Positions 37,236-48,646 of a stretch of DNA of 64,000 nt are shown here, piece after piece; positions within the stretch are counted from its first letter, which is position 1; each line of letters opens with the position of its first letter. This DNA comes from Hypomyces perniciosus (taxonomy: Eukaryota; Ascomycota; Sordariomycetes; Hypocreales; Hypocreaceae). The position numbers and the translations under genes are program-made. The notes below the pieces were generated by a model, which saw nothing but the letters and a program-made list of their open reading frames with translations, made no database searches and was not told the DNA's origin. Location: the NCBI GenBank assembly GCA_008477525.1, contig SPDT01000005.1:2356001-2420000 (forward strand). Direction: 5' to 3'.

Positions 37236-37807
37236 TCAAGATACTTGATCTCCTTGCCTCTCCGGCAACAGCGGATCTCGCTCTGGGTCCAGACTCTCGC
37301 GCGTAAAGACTCCCCTCCAGCGAGTTCTCCATCCAGAGTCCCAATTCGGCTTGTTCTTAGCCAGCCTCCTCCACCTCCGAAAGACGAGCACAACAAGACC
37401 AAGAAGCAAGATCGCAACAACGGTAAACACAACCGACACAATGGCAGTCAAGCTCGTAATCGACGAAACGTTGCACCCCAACGGCCTCGTCCGGACCTCC
37501 CACCGCTCAGCCCAATGCGGACACAGGTTCTCATCATAAGCCGGAGCCAGCAACGGTATTCTATGCGTATTCGGCACACACGACCATGTCTATGCAGCAA
37601 TAAGCAACATGAACATAAACATAAACATACGAAGTCCTTCTCATTTTCACTTACATAGGGACACCAACTACACTGCTCACTGTCCAGACACCCTCCGCAG
37701 GTCTGCTGAGCCCAGCATCGCTGCAGATGCTCCCGCTGACTCTCTGCAACCGAAAAGTTGCTGCGGAAAGCCTCCATCGTCGCGCGGTCTAGGCTGCGTG
37801 GATCCAT
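37236..37807 (-). CDS. PSI-domain single-pass membrane protein
   Basis: Exon 1 is 37807-37655 and exon 2 is 37589-37236, joined in phase 0 to give 168 residues. Splicing assembles a compact PSI (plexin-semaphorin-integrin) cysteine module at about residues 31-60: CWAQQTCGGC, CSWCPY and TWSCVPN. Then comes APAYDENLCPHWAERWE and one strong membrane segment (about 91-113, SSITSLTAIVSVVFTVVAIL), followed by a basic cytosolic tail with FRRWRR. No N-terminal signal peptide is seen with this start; the membrane helix may act as signal anchor, or a further upstream exon is missing. The function of such fungal proteins is not known. Confidence 0.75.
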
Positions 37808-38238
37808 TGCGGAAGTCGAAACGGGCCAATTTCATCGACTAGATTTAGTAGCAGAGAGGTAATGTACACAGGATCAGTAGATGGCAAATTGACGTTTGCT
37901 TTATATCTGCTGGACGTCAGAAACGCTTGGCACCATCTTGACGTGTGCGGGGAAGGAAGGAAGGAAGGAAGGAAGAAAGGAAGGAAGCGCTCAGCCACAC
38001 CAGCATCTAGACCTAGACCGTCTCAAAGTAATTCCACAGACGCATTTTCAGAAGCGGGAAGAAGTCAGCTGGCCATCTCAGATCACATCTCGCAATGTCA
38101 AAGAAAACGTCATAACGGAAATACAAGGGGTGCCTTCTATATATACCTGAAGAGAAGCCGTCTCTAACATTACACACAACCAGCATAATATATACATGTT
38201 GTTAGGGATCAATTATCGCCCTGGCAAAGTCTATCCCA
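37808..38238. other. spacer with GGAA repeat
   Basis: 431 bases between the PSI gene promoter and the 3' end of the disordered protein gene. Apart from the GGAA microsatellite (37951-37986) nothing stands out. Confidence 0.6.
37951..37986. repeat. (GGAA)n microsatellite
   Basis: About nine tetramer units, one imperfect, in the spacer upstream of the PSI-domain gene. Confidence 0.9.
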
Positions 38239-40572
38239 TCAGGTAGCCATGCCAGTCTTTCCAAGCTCTCGAGACTGGCGGACTTGCCGCTTTAGTTTCC
38301 TCATATTCGACCGCCTCTGCTTTGCTCCTCGACCGCTGTCCTCGCCAGAACGAATATCACGGAGAGTTTCAAGCATCATGAGATCTGCCAGGAACCGACG
38401 TATTCGCAGGCCAGTTTTGCTCCGAACAAAAGAGTCAATCTCCTGGTCACAGGCCGCTGATGCAGCAATATGCAAACCCCTGAGAACATCTCGATCCACA
38501 ATTTCGTCGTCGTAGTCATCGTCCGTCGTCGACTGAACACTATCTTGAATTGATGATGTTCTCGTAGGTATATTGGGCCGGGCATTCGCTCCAGTAGAAA
38601 TACCCCTGCTGCTTCGACAGCATACCCCCATATGGTCGGGGTCGAAGCTCAGACGAGGCTGTTCAGAATTACGTCCCGACTTTGGAGCTCTCATGCGACA
38701 AGTTGGACTCCCATCATTGATGAATTCTGAATTTAGCCGATCTGCTCTTGGCAATTCCTCGGCAATCTTGCGAGCAGGAAGACTCTGGAACGGTCGCCTA
38801 TACTGATTCCGTTCTCTCTCCGTCGTCAACCGGGTAGTATCCAGGGGTTGGATAGTTTGCGCACGGCTGGTGCGAGTTTGCGGATAATCAGAGTCCTTGT
38901 AACTCGGTTCGCCATCATAGTGTCCACCACGACAAGCCTCGACATATGGATTGTCACGCGGCAAGGTCATAGATGGTCGGCGAAGGCCAGTTACCTTTGG
39001 CTGCGGCTTCAACCTAACAGAACTGCACTTTGCTTTTGCCCGGGCCGCCTCGCGCCCTTCCGTCTCGCCTGGTCTGCCATGGATATGACGCGGGCTTCGG
39101 GGAGCCGATTCACCTCTTGAGCGAGGTTCCTTTCCTCGATCAGGAAGCGCAAGTGGCGCTGGTTTTGGCGGCGGAGTTGGGGGTCTGTCTCTGTCTATCA
39201 TAGATACAGGCAACCTAGAAACGGGATTGCTAGTGGCAGGTCGGAAGTGCGCCCACTCCCCATCAGCCACTGACTCATCGTCCGTCGGAAAGCATGACAA
39301 GCAATGAGACTTGGGCTTTTTCTCCTTTTCCTTCTTCTCTTTCTTTCTGGCAAGCCGCCGCCTCTGTTTCCGAATCGGTGCCTCATCAATAAGAGCATAT
39401 CTCCACTCATCCATATCCTGTGAAGGGGCGAAGGATATCTCACTGATGGATTCTAGACTTTCACCCTTTTCCTGATGTCCGTCGAACCATGGTATTTGTG
39501 TTTTTCTGATCCCCCCAAATAATCGAGACCGGCGAGTTCCTTGGGATGCCACAGCTCTAGTGATATAAGAAGATGGGAAACGGGGCCTCTGATCCTTTGA
39601 TGTTACTGCCAGACCTGCTGCCTTGAATTCAGGGCGAAAGGGAAGGAGTGGTGATACAGTGCGCAACGATGTTCCAGATTTCGCTGGTGTTGGGGGAGGT
39701 TTGGTGACTTTCCCGGAGGCTTTAGTCTTTTCTACATAACTCTGAAGGTTTTCTGTGAAATGATCTAATGAACTCGATCGATCAGCGGCCCGTGGGTGGC
39801 TCGTATGTCGACTCGTGGGCACCACTTTCGACTCTTGGGGACTCCTTTCGCTTCGATCGCTATTTGATGTCACTGCAAACAACAGAAGCTGCTGACAGAT
39901 ACTCCTGGATATTGCCTCCACAAGAGCTGAATCGCTAGAAGTGTGCTTCGAGGCGCTCGCAAGGTCAGCCGCCCCATTAAGGAACCAGCCACGCGAGGAA
40001 CGAGAGTTTCTGAACTGTGGGGGAGCCAATCTCCTCTGAGGGGACGAGACATCCTTCGGAGCACATGCCTGCTCCCTGGGATTTGCAGTTATTGCAGGAC
40101 CCGATCGCACGTGGACATCGCCCGCACCTGTGGTGACAGGTGTAATAGGGGGTTTGTGCTGATTAGGGGCGACCTTTGAGGGTGGCATCGGGAAAGAGTC
40201 CAAGTCAACAGATAACTCGGACGGTTCCCAAGAAGGATCGACAAAGGAGGCCACATCGGAGGAAGGGCCGTTGGCCACATGAAGTGACACTCTTTTGGGC
40301 AATTCACGTACTCGATATGAACTAGCATCGATATATTTTGTGTCATGAACTTGTTGGGGATTACTCCCGTGTGTTGGACGAGGGCAGCTCGCCGTAGTGG
40401 AGAGCTTTCGAGCCGGATTACGGACTCGGGCAGGGCGCCTGGAAAGAACGACAACACGGGATCTCGGGCGTGATCTTTGAAACGATACCGTTCGTGGGGT
40501 TTCGTAGTGCATAGTATTGCGAGCTTTGGGCAAGGAAGAAGATGCCTCAGGGATAGACGCTGACGTAGCCAT
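38239..40572 (-). CDS. uncharacterised, largely disordered protein
   Basis: Single long exon of 777 residues from ATG 40572. I do not recognise the family. Most of it is low in hydrophobic residues and rich in Ser, Pro and Arg, with basic stretches (RRRLARKKEKKEKEKKPK near the middle), a proline run (PPTPPPKPAPLALP) and many Ser-Pro/Thr-Pro sites. Two parts look more ordered: around VEAISRSICQQLLLF (about 220-240) and the C-terminal 90 residues (DRDVLRGLHIAASAACDQEIDSF, then IRRFLADLMMLETL), which could form a helical domain. No signal peptide or membrane helix. The length of the open frame argues that it is real. A scaffold or nuclear role is only a guess. Confidence 0.7.
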   Translation of the reverse strand: MATSASIPEASSSLPKARNTMHYETPRTVSFQRSRPRSRVVVLSRRPARVRNPARKLSTTASCPRPTHGSNPQQVHDTKYIDASSYRVRELPKRVSLHVANGPSSDVASFVDPSWEPSELSVDLDSFPMPPSKVAPNQHKPPITPVTTGAGDVHVRSGPAITANPREQACAPKDVSSPQRRLAPPQFRNSRSSRGWFLNGAADLASASKHTSSDSALVEAISRSICQQLLLFAVTSNSDRSERSPQESKVVPTSRHTSHPRAADRSSSLDHFTENLQSYVEKTKASGKVTKPPPTPAKSGTSLRTVSPLLPFRPEFKAAGLAVTSKDQRPRFPSSYITRAVASQGTRRSRLFGGIRKTQIPWFDGHQEKGESLESISEISFAPSQDMDEWRYALIDEAPIRKQRRRLARKKEKKEKEKKPKSHCLSCFPTDDESVADGEWAHFRPATSNPVSRLPVSMIDRDRPPTPPPKPAPLALPDRGKEPRSRGESAPRSPRHIHGRPGETEGREAARAKAKCSSVRLKPQPKVTGLRRPSMTLPRDNPYVEACRGGHYDGEPSYKDSDYPQTRTSRAQTIQPLDTTRLTTERERNQYRRPFQSLPARKIAEELPRADRLNSEFINDGSPTCRMRAPKSGRNSEQPRLSFDPDHMGVCCRSSRGISTGANARPNIPTRTSSIQDSVQSTTDDDYDDEIVDRDVLRGLHIAASAACDQEIDSFVRSKTGLRIRRFLADLMMLETLRDIRSGEDSGRGAKQRRSNMRKLKRQVRQSRELGKTGMAT

Positions 40573-41781
40573 TGAATAAGGGTGGTCGGATCCAAATATC
40601 GAGAACCTTTCCAAGTGAAGCTATTCAAGAATGCGGAGAGAAGTTGCGGTGATGTTTGTTTAGTAAGATGGAGAAGATGTTATTCGGGAGGCAGCCTAGG
40701 CATGAAGTCTCGCGCAGTACGACGTTGGCATCGCAACAGGCGGGTGAAAGATGCAGAGGCCATTGTTCCAGGCGGTTGAGTAAGGTACAGCCGGAAGAGA
40801 CGTCCCCGGGGAGTGACAGCCATGATTTGAGCCATCGCGATTGCTATCTATGGCTGGCCGTGTAGGTTAGGACCCCAGGCTCCTACCTGATATCTTTGAT
40901 GCCAGGGGATGAGTAAACGTCGAGTTGCCGCCGGCCTTTGCGAAGCAAAAACTCAATCGCAGCAAAATCGCGCTTGTCAATGGCTAAATTTTTGGAAAAC
41001 TCGGTCCTGGAGGTGATTGATTAGCCTTGAAACGTGGCAAAAAAGAAAACCTTTTTCAATATCTAATTGTGCTCACCTCGCAAACTGCTCAAAGTGAGGC
41101 CGAGAGCCCTTTCCACGGATCGCATCATCAGTAGGCGTCTTTAAGTGAGATTGCGGCGGTGCACCCACCTGTGGCTTCTTACGGCACTCGCGGAGGCAAT
41201 GGCGATACAAGGCTAGGACCTCTTTCTGTAGGCCCGAGAGACGCATTTTGTGTTGAGTTGAATAGCATTCAGTCCGTTGTCATGAAGAGTAGACTGAAGA
41301 GTGATTCATCAGCTCCGGTAATATTGCTCGGAGATGGATGTCCTAGGGGCCCGTATTTCTAGAAATTAGGCCAATGGATAAGGATGCCTTATCTGAATGC
41401 AAACACCTCGACATTTGAGATTGTTAAATGTACAAACTTGGGATACAAACTTGTATGTATATTATTCATATTGTTCTAACATGATTCAGTCACTACCCAC
41501 TCAATAGCTAATCTCTATGCTCCGGCAAATCCTGATGATATGCGAATATGTCCGTGAGAGCCAACCGGAGCCATCGGAGGAGCTCGTGTGGAGGCGGATC
41601 GAGAATCCGGGGATAAATGGCCAATGCGATGATACCATCAGCGCCATTACTAATGAAAGGGGGAGTTGACGACAGTACGATTAATGACATGGATCAAGTA
41701 GCTGTTAGCAAGCTTACATCCCTGCTCTTATTTCCATTCTACCCGTACCAATTCTCGGGATTCAAGTGAACGACACAAACA
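40573..41781. other. divergent promoter region, disordered protein / FAH gene
   Basis: About 1.2 kb without a supported gene. Short frames on both strands have no domain. The right half (41380-41480) is AT-rich. Confidence 0.55.
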
Positions 41782-42915
41782 ATGGCTACCAAGTTCACTG
41801 TAGGTGAAGCTCCAGTCAATTGATGGGCCAACGTAATTCATTGATTGACTGACATCTCTAACAGCGACTCGTCCGCTTTCTTGCCAGAGATGGCCACACG
41901 TACTACGGCGATGCCATTCTGCCCCGGGGAGTGAGCGACATCGCCAAAGCTCAACGAGCGCGTATCATCAAGGGCGACATTTTCGGCGATCACCGTGTCA
42001 CAGACCAAGAAGTCGGCATCCGCCTCTTGTTGTCCCCCCTCGCGCAATCTGACGTTAGGACTGTCCGGTGCTTGGGGTTAAACTACGCCAAGCACGCCAA
42101 AGAAACAGGCATGCCTGAGCCACAGCACCCAATCCTGTTCTATAAGCCAGTTACCGCCCTGAATGGCCCGTCTGACCCCATCCCCATCCCCCAGATGGCA
42201 CAGGAGGGCACGGGCTTGGACTACGAGTGTGAGCTCATCGTTGTGATCGGTAAGAGAGGCGCAAACATTTCAGAGGCGGAGGCTCTCGATCATGTCCTGG
42301 GCTATGCCGTTGGCAACGACGTGTCCCACCGAGACTGGCAGATCAAGCTCGGAGGGAGTCAATGGTCGCACGGCAAGGGCTTTGACGGCTGGGCTCCGTT
42401 TGGGCCCGGAATTGTGACTGGAGAGGTCATCAAGGATCCCCAATCTCTCAAGATCTGGACCAAGGTCAACGGAAAGACTCATCAGGTATATCAAGGTCCA
42501 TGTCAGGCACTGTTACTGTGAAGCAGCTGACAATGAATAAGGACGGCAACACCTCAGACATGATATTCGGTGTGCGAAAGGTGGTTGCGTTCCTCAGCCG
42601 AGGCGTCACACTCATGCCTGGAGACGTTATCTTCACCGGAACGTAAGTGCACTCTTTTGGCGACATTTGGAAGTATAATGGAGAGGCCCGAGTTGACACG
42701 GCAATAGTCCCCCGGGAGTGGCATTGGGTCAAAAGACGCCTGTATGGCTCAAGCATGGCGACGTCGTCGAAGTAGGACTCGAGCACGTTGGAACCTGGTA
42801 CGTGCACCTGCTTTTGGTTTCGGTGTTATTTGAGGAGTAAGGCAGTGCTAACCTTTTGCGTGACCGAAACAGCACAAACAGGGTGGAGTTTGACGTTCCA
42901 AAGGCCAAGATCTAG
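41782..42915 (+). CDS. fumarylacetoacetate hydrolase family protein
   Basis: Five exons, 41782-41799, 41865-42485, 42542-42642, 42708-42797 and 42873-42915, give 290 residues. The FAH catalytic fold is clear: [27 protein letters not shown], then the metal-binding acidic pair in [29 protein letters not shown] with its Asp, [17 protein letters not shown], and [16 protein letters not shown] assembled across an intron. Such enzymes cleave C-C bonds or decarboxylate beta-keto acids (for example oxaloacetate decarboxylase FAHD1, or FAHD2). The sequence does not decide which. No signal peptide; cytosolic or mitochondrial location is open. The first exon encodes six residues only and the last 14. Confidence 0.9.
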
Positions 42916-43889
42916 AGGGCTTCCTGAGGATCACATTATGGTGAAGATGACCCCCGTTCGTGGATATGCAGACGTATCTCGATGTCTCTTTTCATTCTGT
43001 ACGAAGTATGTTTATGTCGTTTCGCTTAACTTTCAGTGGCCCGTTCTTTGCATGCATACGAAGTAGTCTTTCTGATATGGCTGTGAGATTGTGCATGTGC
43101 GGTTCTGGGCGCCCACGTGCGGGCTTTCAATGGAAATCAATAACTAAGCCAAGCCATATTAGAATCAGCCTTCAGCAGGCGTGCTATTCTCGGGCGAGAA
43201 CGGGAATTCAAGCCGTCTTAGCCAGAGCGATGATATCCGTAGACATTTCCTTACAGCGCTATCCGTTTCGTTTAGACCAGTGTTATGCCAATGACGAGGC
43301 CAGATTAGCTTTGATACAGCTAGAAGAGTGCTACAAAACGCCTCACCCGTTCCATTCCCTGAGTGATTAATGGGCAATTCGTATACTCTATTATCAAGTC
43401 CGCTGAATTCCGTTGGTGAAAACGCCCATGTGCCCTTTGCAGTGGCTGAGAGCGCGCTAATGTTCAGCTGCAGCGTCCTCCACCTCCCACTAACATGAAC
43501 TGCTCCGTATTAGTATAGACGACAGAGAGCTGGACCTGGATCTACGCCTGTCCTTTGAGTACGGGCACTCCCTGGCGCCTCGTGACTGCAATCCAGCCAG
43601 GTTCCGTCTTGGGCCTGCTGGGGGCTGATTCGACAGGCTATAGGATGCCTTGTTTAGCAACAGCCTGCAGCCCTGCAGCTCTCAGTTAAGAAGGGGGGGT
43701 CTGCCTCTTAAAAGTGAGGATGCGAGTCATTAACCACACTGATTGATGTCATGATATGTTGTGTTACGTTTGTTGCTATGTCGTGATCCTTCTTGTTCCT
43801 TTATTGATTCGGCACTGTCCCGTTGAAAGGCGTTTACTGCCCCTTACTGCTGTGGATTGCTGTTGAGTCAGGCTTTACTTAAGATCATC
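42916..43889. other. spacer FAH gene / RBR gene
   Basis: 974 bases with no supported gene. A fragment resembling the sister element (TACGAAGTAT) lies near 43000. Confidence 0.55.
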
Positions 43890-46140
43890 ATGGCGACATC
43901 GACTCCAACATCTAAACGTCATACGCTGTCGGTATCTCTTAGTCCGGGAGACTACATCAGCATCCACGGCGATCCCTATGCGGCACTCCAGGAATTACAA
44001 GACGCATGGAGAAACCGGGAGCATCAAGCACTATGGTCCACAGACAGGATGCCCGAGATCGACCTCGGGGATGTAGATTGGCACAAATACGAACCTCCAA
44101 CGCTGCTGAGAAAAGCGCCAAATATCTCATCACAGATTCTGCTGGAAATAATTTCATCCTCTATTGAAAATGTTAGGGCTCGAGTTGCTGAGGAGGACCG
44201 CCTGAAGCGGGAGGCGCAAGCGGAGGAGGCGCGCAGAATCGCCGAAGAGAAACGGATAGCCAAAGGAAAAGAACCGTATCTTCCCATCATTATTCGAGAG
44301 GAGTCTACAGCGGAGTCGTCCAATCCGACAACGGAGCCGCATCCGCATCCACATACAACCTTTGAAACCATTCTTGCAGTCGATTCCAACTCCTCAAGAG
44401 CCAAAGCAGGGAAACATCATAAATTCGCTCTCCGGCGACTATTCCACCGCCATGCTGAAAGGGGCGAAAGCAGTTCTGCTAGTCCGGCTCGTGAAGCTCT
44501 TCATCATAAACTGGAAACAAGGCTGGCTGCCGTCAATCTTGGGTCTGTCGATCTTAAGACGCAAGAAGCCCTCACAGTCTTGCGAAGAACTAAACTGTTC
44601 AAAGCCCCTGATCACAATGAACTTGTGTATGTTTCCAAAGCTCAACCCAGAACTGATCGAACCTGACTAACGGTTGTATAGGGAATGTGTATCTTGCTTA
44701 GATGATTTCCCCATTCGAGATGTTGTAAAAGCTCCCTGTCATGGTTACTGCCGCGATTGCTTCGTTCGCCTAGTATCGGCTGCTGTTCAGAATGAGCAGC
44801 AGTGGCCGCCCAAATGCTGCTTGAATCAAATTCCTTTCAAAACAATCCTCAAGAATATACCTGAAGATCTGAAAAAGACATTCCATGAGAGGTCTACTGA
44901 GTGGGAGATTCCCGTCAGCGAACGAGTTTACTGCCATGAGCGGGATTGTGGTGTTTGGATCAAACCCGGCAAAATCAACCTTGCCACACGTCAGGGGTCC
45001 TGCGAACGAGGCCATCTCACTTGCACCATCTGCCGCGGATCTGTTCATGGAACCAATGAGTGCGCTCAGGACCGGGACTTGGGCTTGACCAACTTGTTAG
45101 CGGAGGAGGAAGGGTGGAAGCACTGCTATTCGTGCCACGCTCTGGTAGAGCATAAGGAGGCGTGTCAACACATGACTTGCAGATGCGGGGCGCAATTCTG
45201 CTATGTGTGTGGTCTTCAATGGCGAACATGTGGTTGCACGGTGCAACAGCTATATGCGATCAAGGAGGCAGCCGATGCACGGCGAGAACAGCGGCAACTG
45301 AGTGAACAAGCAGACGCTATAGAGCTGCGCGAGATTCTTGCACAGATTGAAGAGTTTGAGCGCCAGGAGGCGTCGAGACTCGAGCGGGAAAGACAGGAGC
45401 ATGAAAGACTGGCAGAGGAACGCTGGCAGCTCCAGGTCAAGGAAAGGATCAGGCACGAGTACATTCGCCGGGCAGAAGTTGAAGCCAAGTACCTGCAGCT
45501 GCGCAAGTTGCTGGATGAGCTTGATGAGCTACAGCAAGTCATGGTTGACTCAAAGCAAGAAGAACAAGCCAAGGACCTAGCTGCCGAGGCCGAATTGATG
45601 AAGAACCAGCTGATACAGAAGCAGGAAACTGAGCGGGCAGATCTCGATTCACTAATGTTGGTCAAAATGAGAACGAAGGAGGATGCCTTTGCCAAGGAGT
45701 ATGTCGTCCGGGTAGCTCAGGAGCGGAAAATGGAAGGGGACTATCTCCAGCAGCTCCGGGATTTCTGGAGCAACAAGGCCGGTGAGGAGGATAAGATTGA
45801 GGCAGGCATGTTGCCATTGCGACTGCGACTGGACCAAGCCCACCGAGCGTGGCAGCAATGGAGGGATGAGCAACTAGAGGTGTACCGTGTCAAGCTCGAG
45901 GATCAACGAACCACAAAGGAGGACATCATGTACAGCACAACGAAGCGAATGGAGGATTCGTATGCTGACAAAGAGGAGGAACTGAAGAGACGAATAGTCG
46001 CAGAGAAGAAGTGGGTTCAGGAAGTGGTTTTGGAGCGCGAGAGGCTTATTGGTGAGATGGAGGTTCAAGAGATTGAAGGGGATGCCGATAGCTTGTTCGC
46101 GCCAGAACATGAGGAAGAAATGATGATTCAAGCCACATGA
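43890..46140 (+). CDS. RBR-type E3 ubiquitin ligase with long coiled coil
   Basis: Exon 1 is 43890-44626 and exon 2 is 44682-46140, giving 731 residues. Splicing joins NELV to ECVSC and so completes RING1 (C248, C251, then PCHGYC, CRDC and PPKCC). An IBR module follows with CHERDCGVWIKP, CERGHLTCTICRG and the Cys of TNEC. Rcat reads CYSCHALVEHKEACQHMTC, with a candidate catalytic Cys at 407, then CGAQFCYVCG. RBR ligases pass ubiquitin from E2 to this Cys and then to substrate. About 290 residues after Rcat form a charged coiled coil (QLSEQADAIELREILAQIEE onward). The N-terminal 245 residues are partly helical and His-rich. Substrate is unknown. Confidence 0.88.
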
Positions 46141-48472
46141 ATGGGGCTTTGGCAGACGCCGTCTGGTATTTTGCATCTTATGTACGGAGTACAAATCGCA
46201 CATACTCGTAGGTTGCCGGACTATTTAGAGTACTCCGTACTAGTATGATAGAAACCTGGACGCAAGCGAAGGATCGAGTTATCTCCCCTGTCTGATAGGT
46301 ACCTTAGGATAGTATTGTCAAGTCAAGTAGCTTACAAGGGTGAACCATGGTGCTGACGATGGAGACAGTAGTACTAGTACTGCTGCTCATGACAATACGA
46401 GGACTAGTCCACTCTGATTGTTGGCCTTTTAATACTCTGTAGGCTCAGGTGAGAACGGTGATGTGCCACGTGCCTCGTCCTCCAGCCCTATTATGAGGAA
46501 ATGAAAATGTAGTTTCATGGGGGTAATAGCACTAATATCTCGGGCCGGAGTATGGAGAATGGAAGAGGCATTTGTGCGTTAATGGGACATGACAGATGTC
46601 AGCACTACTACTACCAATATAACACTGCCGGATTACACTACCCAATGTAGTATCAATTTGCATATACTACTACTCTCCGTCGGGAGTGACAGCTACTCGT
46701 ACCTACCTGGTCATGGCATCAAATCTGACACAGATAGAGCCAGATGATCAGATTATGATGGCAAATAAACGTCTGGGAAGAGATAAAGGTCAAACTTCTA
46801 AGCAAAAGCCAAGATGGAGGAGAGCCAAGATCTGTGGCCCCTGGTCAGTGACACTAGTCAAACGCTTGGCGAAGCGCGCCAAAACATTTTATGGGCGCCT
46901 TTATTTTTACATTTATTTTTTTTATCCCGCTGACCAAAACAAAGAAAGGCCCGTTAATTTTCCCGATTTGAGGATGATGTTGTTTTGTTGAAACCGCACC
47001 CCAGACTTTCCCGAACGGCGATTCCGACAGGGGAGGCTTGCTCCTAGGCTAGCAGTTAGGAGTTTATTCATCTTAACTCCGAAATCCATACTATTACTAC
47101 TCCGTACTGCTGCTACGTTGCTATTTCGGAGAAAATGATCGTACGATAGGGCTATGTAATGCACCAATACGAGTACTACGAGTAGTTCTTCGTGTAGAGG
47201 ACGCAAAAGATCTCCATCTTCATCTAAAAGTGCCCCTTGCAGCTCTAGGTCTCACGGAGACTTGAGTAATGCTACGGGTAATACTACTCGTACTGGTGCT
47301 AACAACACATAGGCAGCTCAGCAAATATGGACTGCACTCCGTACTACTACTACAAATTACTTCGTACTCGGTAGGCTTTCTCCCTCTCCGAATTGCCATC
47401 ATCCTTCCCGGCAAATCAATCAGGGGCCGAATGTGTTTGGGGGCTTAGGCCCTGCAGGGTTGCCGGTTAAGGCGGCTTGTTCAATGCAGCCGACCGATAC
47501 ATGCATCTCAGCCACACGGCAATTCTCGGACCCGAGTCGGGGTAACTAGCAATATTAGCTGAGCCTCCCTCTCTACGGAGTATGCATGGCTCATACATAC
47601 TACTACTCCGTACTCGTACCTGTGTGCCAGCATACCCTTGAGCTTGAGTTTGTGATTGAGAATAGATGAGACCTGCAGTAACGAATAGGAAACCCGGTGA
47701 ACTGTGCTAAGGACGATCAACAGTCGTGGCGCATGAAACACTCAAGGGTTGGGAGTGTATCATGCCTGAATCAATAGGAGTCGCTGCATTGACTGTCCAA
47801 GACTTGTTGGAGTGCTCAGCATGATGATTCACACAATGTTCGTTCCCAACACTAAAATAGATAGGACAAAAATTAAATTACAGAAACGGTTCCGGAAACA
47901 AAGGGTGACACATGTAAGTTTTTTCCTCATTTCGGAAATCTTACTCGGCTAATTCCACATATTGTCATAGAGAGCTTCCTACCTATCTTCGATCATACGG
48001 AGTACAATGTAGGGATGCTATTGCATGTCTGGAAACAGAAACACAACGACAAATCTGGAGTCTCCGATGCCTGTAATGGTTTCAGTATGATAGGCCAGCA
48101 ACGTCCCTGTCCGAGCCTGAGCCTGAAGAGAAACATCGTGGTGTCTCAGGCAGAAACTCTCCCGAAGCTTTCTAAAACAAATAGCCTGGGGCTAGTGGTC
48201 ACCAGTCTGTTCCGGAGAATGAATATAGGCTGCTTACGAAGTACGCCCCTCTGCTTCTATAAACAGAACTCCAATAACATTGACCTGTCAGCAAGTCGGT
48301 AATCAGCCCTCTCGGAATGTTACCGCTCCACGCCCTCCCCATACACGCCCCCAACAGGGCAACAAGGGGCCGTCTTAGGTTGTTTTCGTCTTTGCCCATC
48401 GAAGAAGACAAGGGAAGCCCGACATTGGGCTGAGGTGGCAAAGACTAATCGCAAGTCCGGAGAGTCATGGCG

Positions 48473-48480
48473 TATATAAG
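48473..48480 (+). promoter_or_regulatory. TATA box of cupredoxin-like gene
   Basis: TATATAAG lies 167 bases upstream of the start codon, with a CA-rich leader after it. Confidence 0.6.
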
Positions 48481-48519
48481 AACATGTTCGTTCCCCCCAG
48501 AGGTTGTGGATTATTATTC

Positions 48520-48548
48520 AACAAACAAACAAACAAACAAACAAACAA
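48520..48548. repeat. (ACAA)n repeat in leader
   Basis: Seven ACAA units lie between the TATA box and the start of the cupredoxin-like gene, probably in the 5' UTR. Confidence 0.9.
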
Positions 48549-48646
48549 GCTAATTGATATCACAAAGCATCACTCGCTCTCTCCATCTCACTATCTTTAA
48601 GTCTATAACACTGCAAAAGGATATATCCGCTTCCTAAACAGCCAAA

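Larger units (their letters stand above)
46141..48646. other. gene-poor spacer rich in the palindromic element
   Basis: About 2.5 kb with no supported gene. It has the highest density of the element: arms at 46183-46192, 46231-46240, 47098-47107, 47604-47613 and 47996-48005, sister arms at 47358-47367 and 48235-48244, plus many ACTACT/GTAGTA runs. The right end contains the promoter of the cupredoxin gene. Confidence 0.65.
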
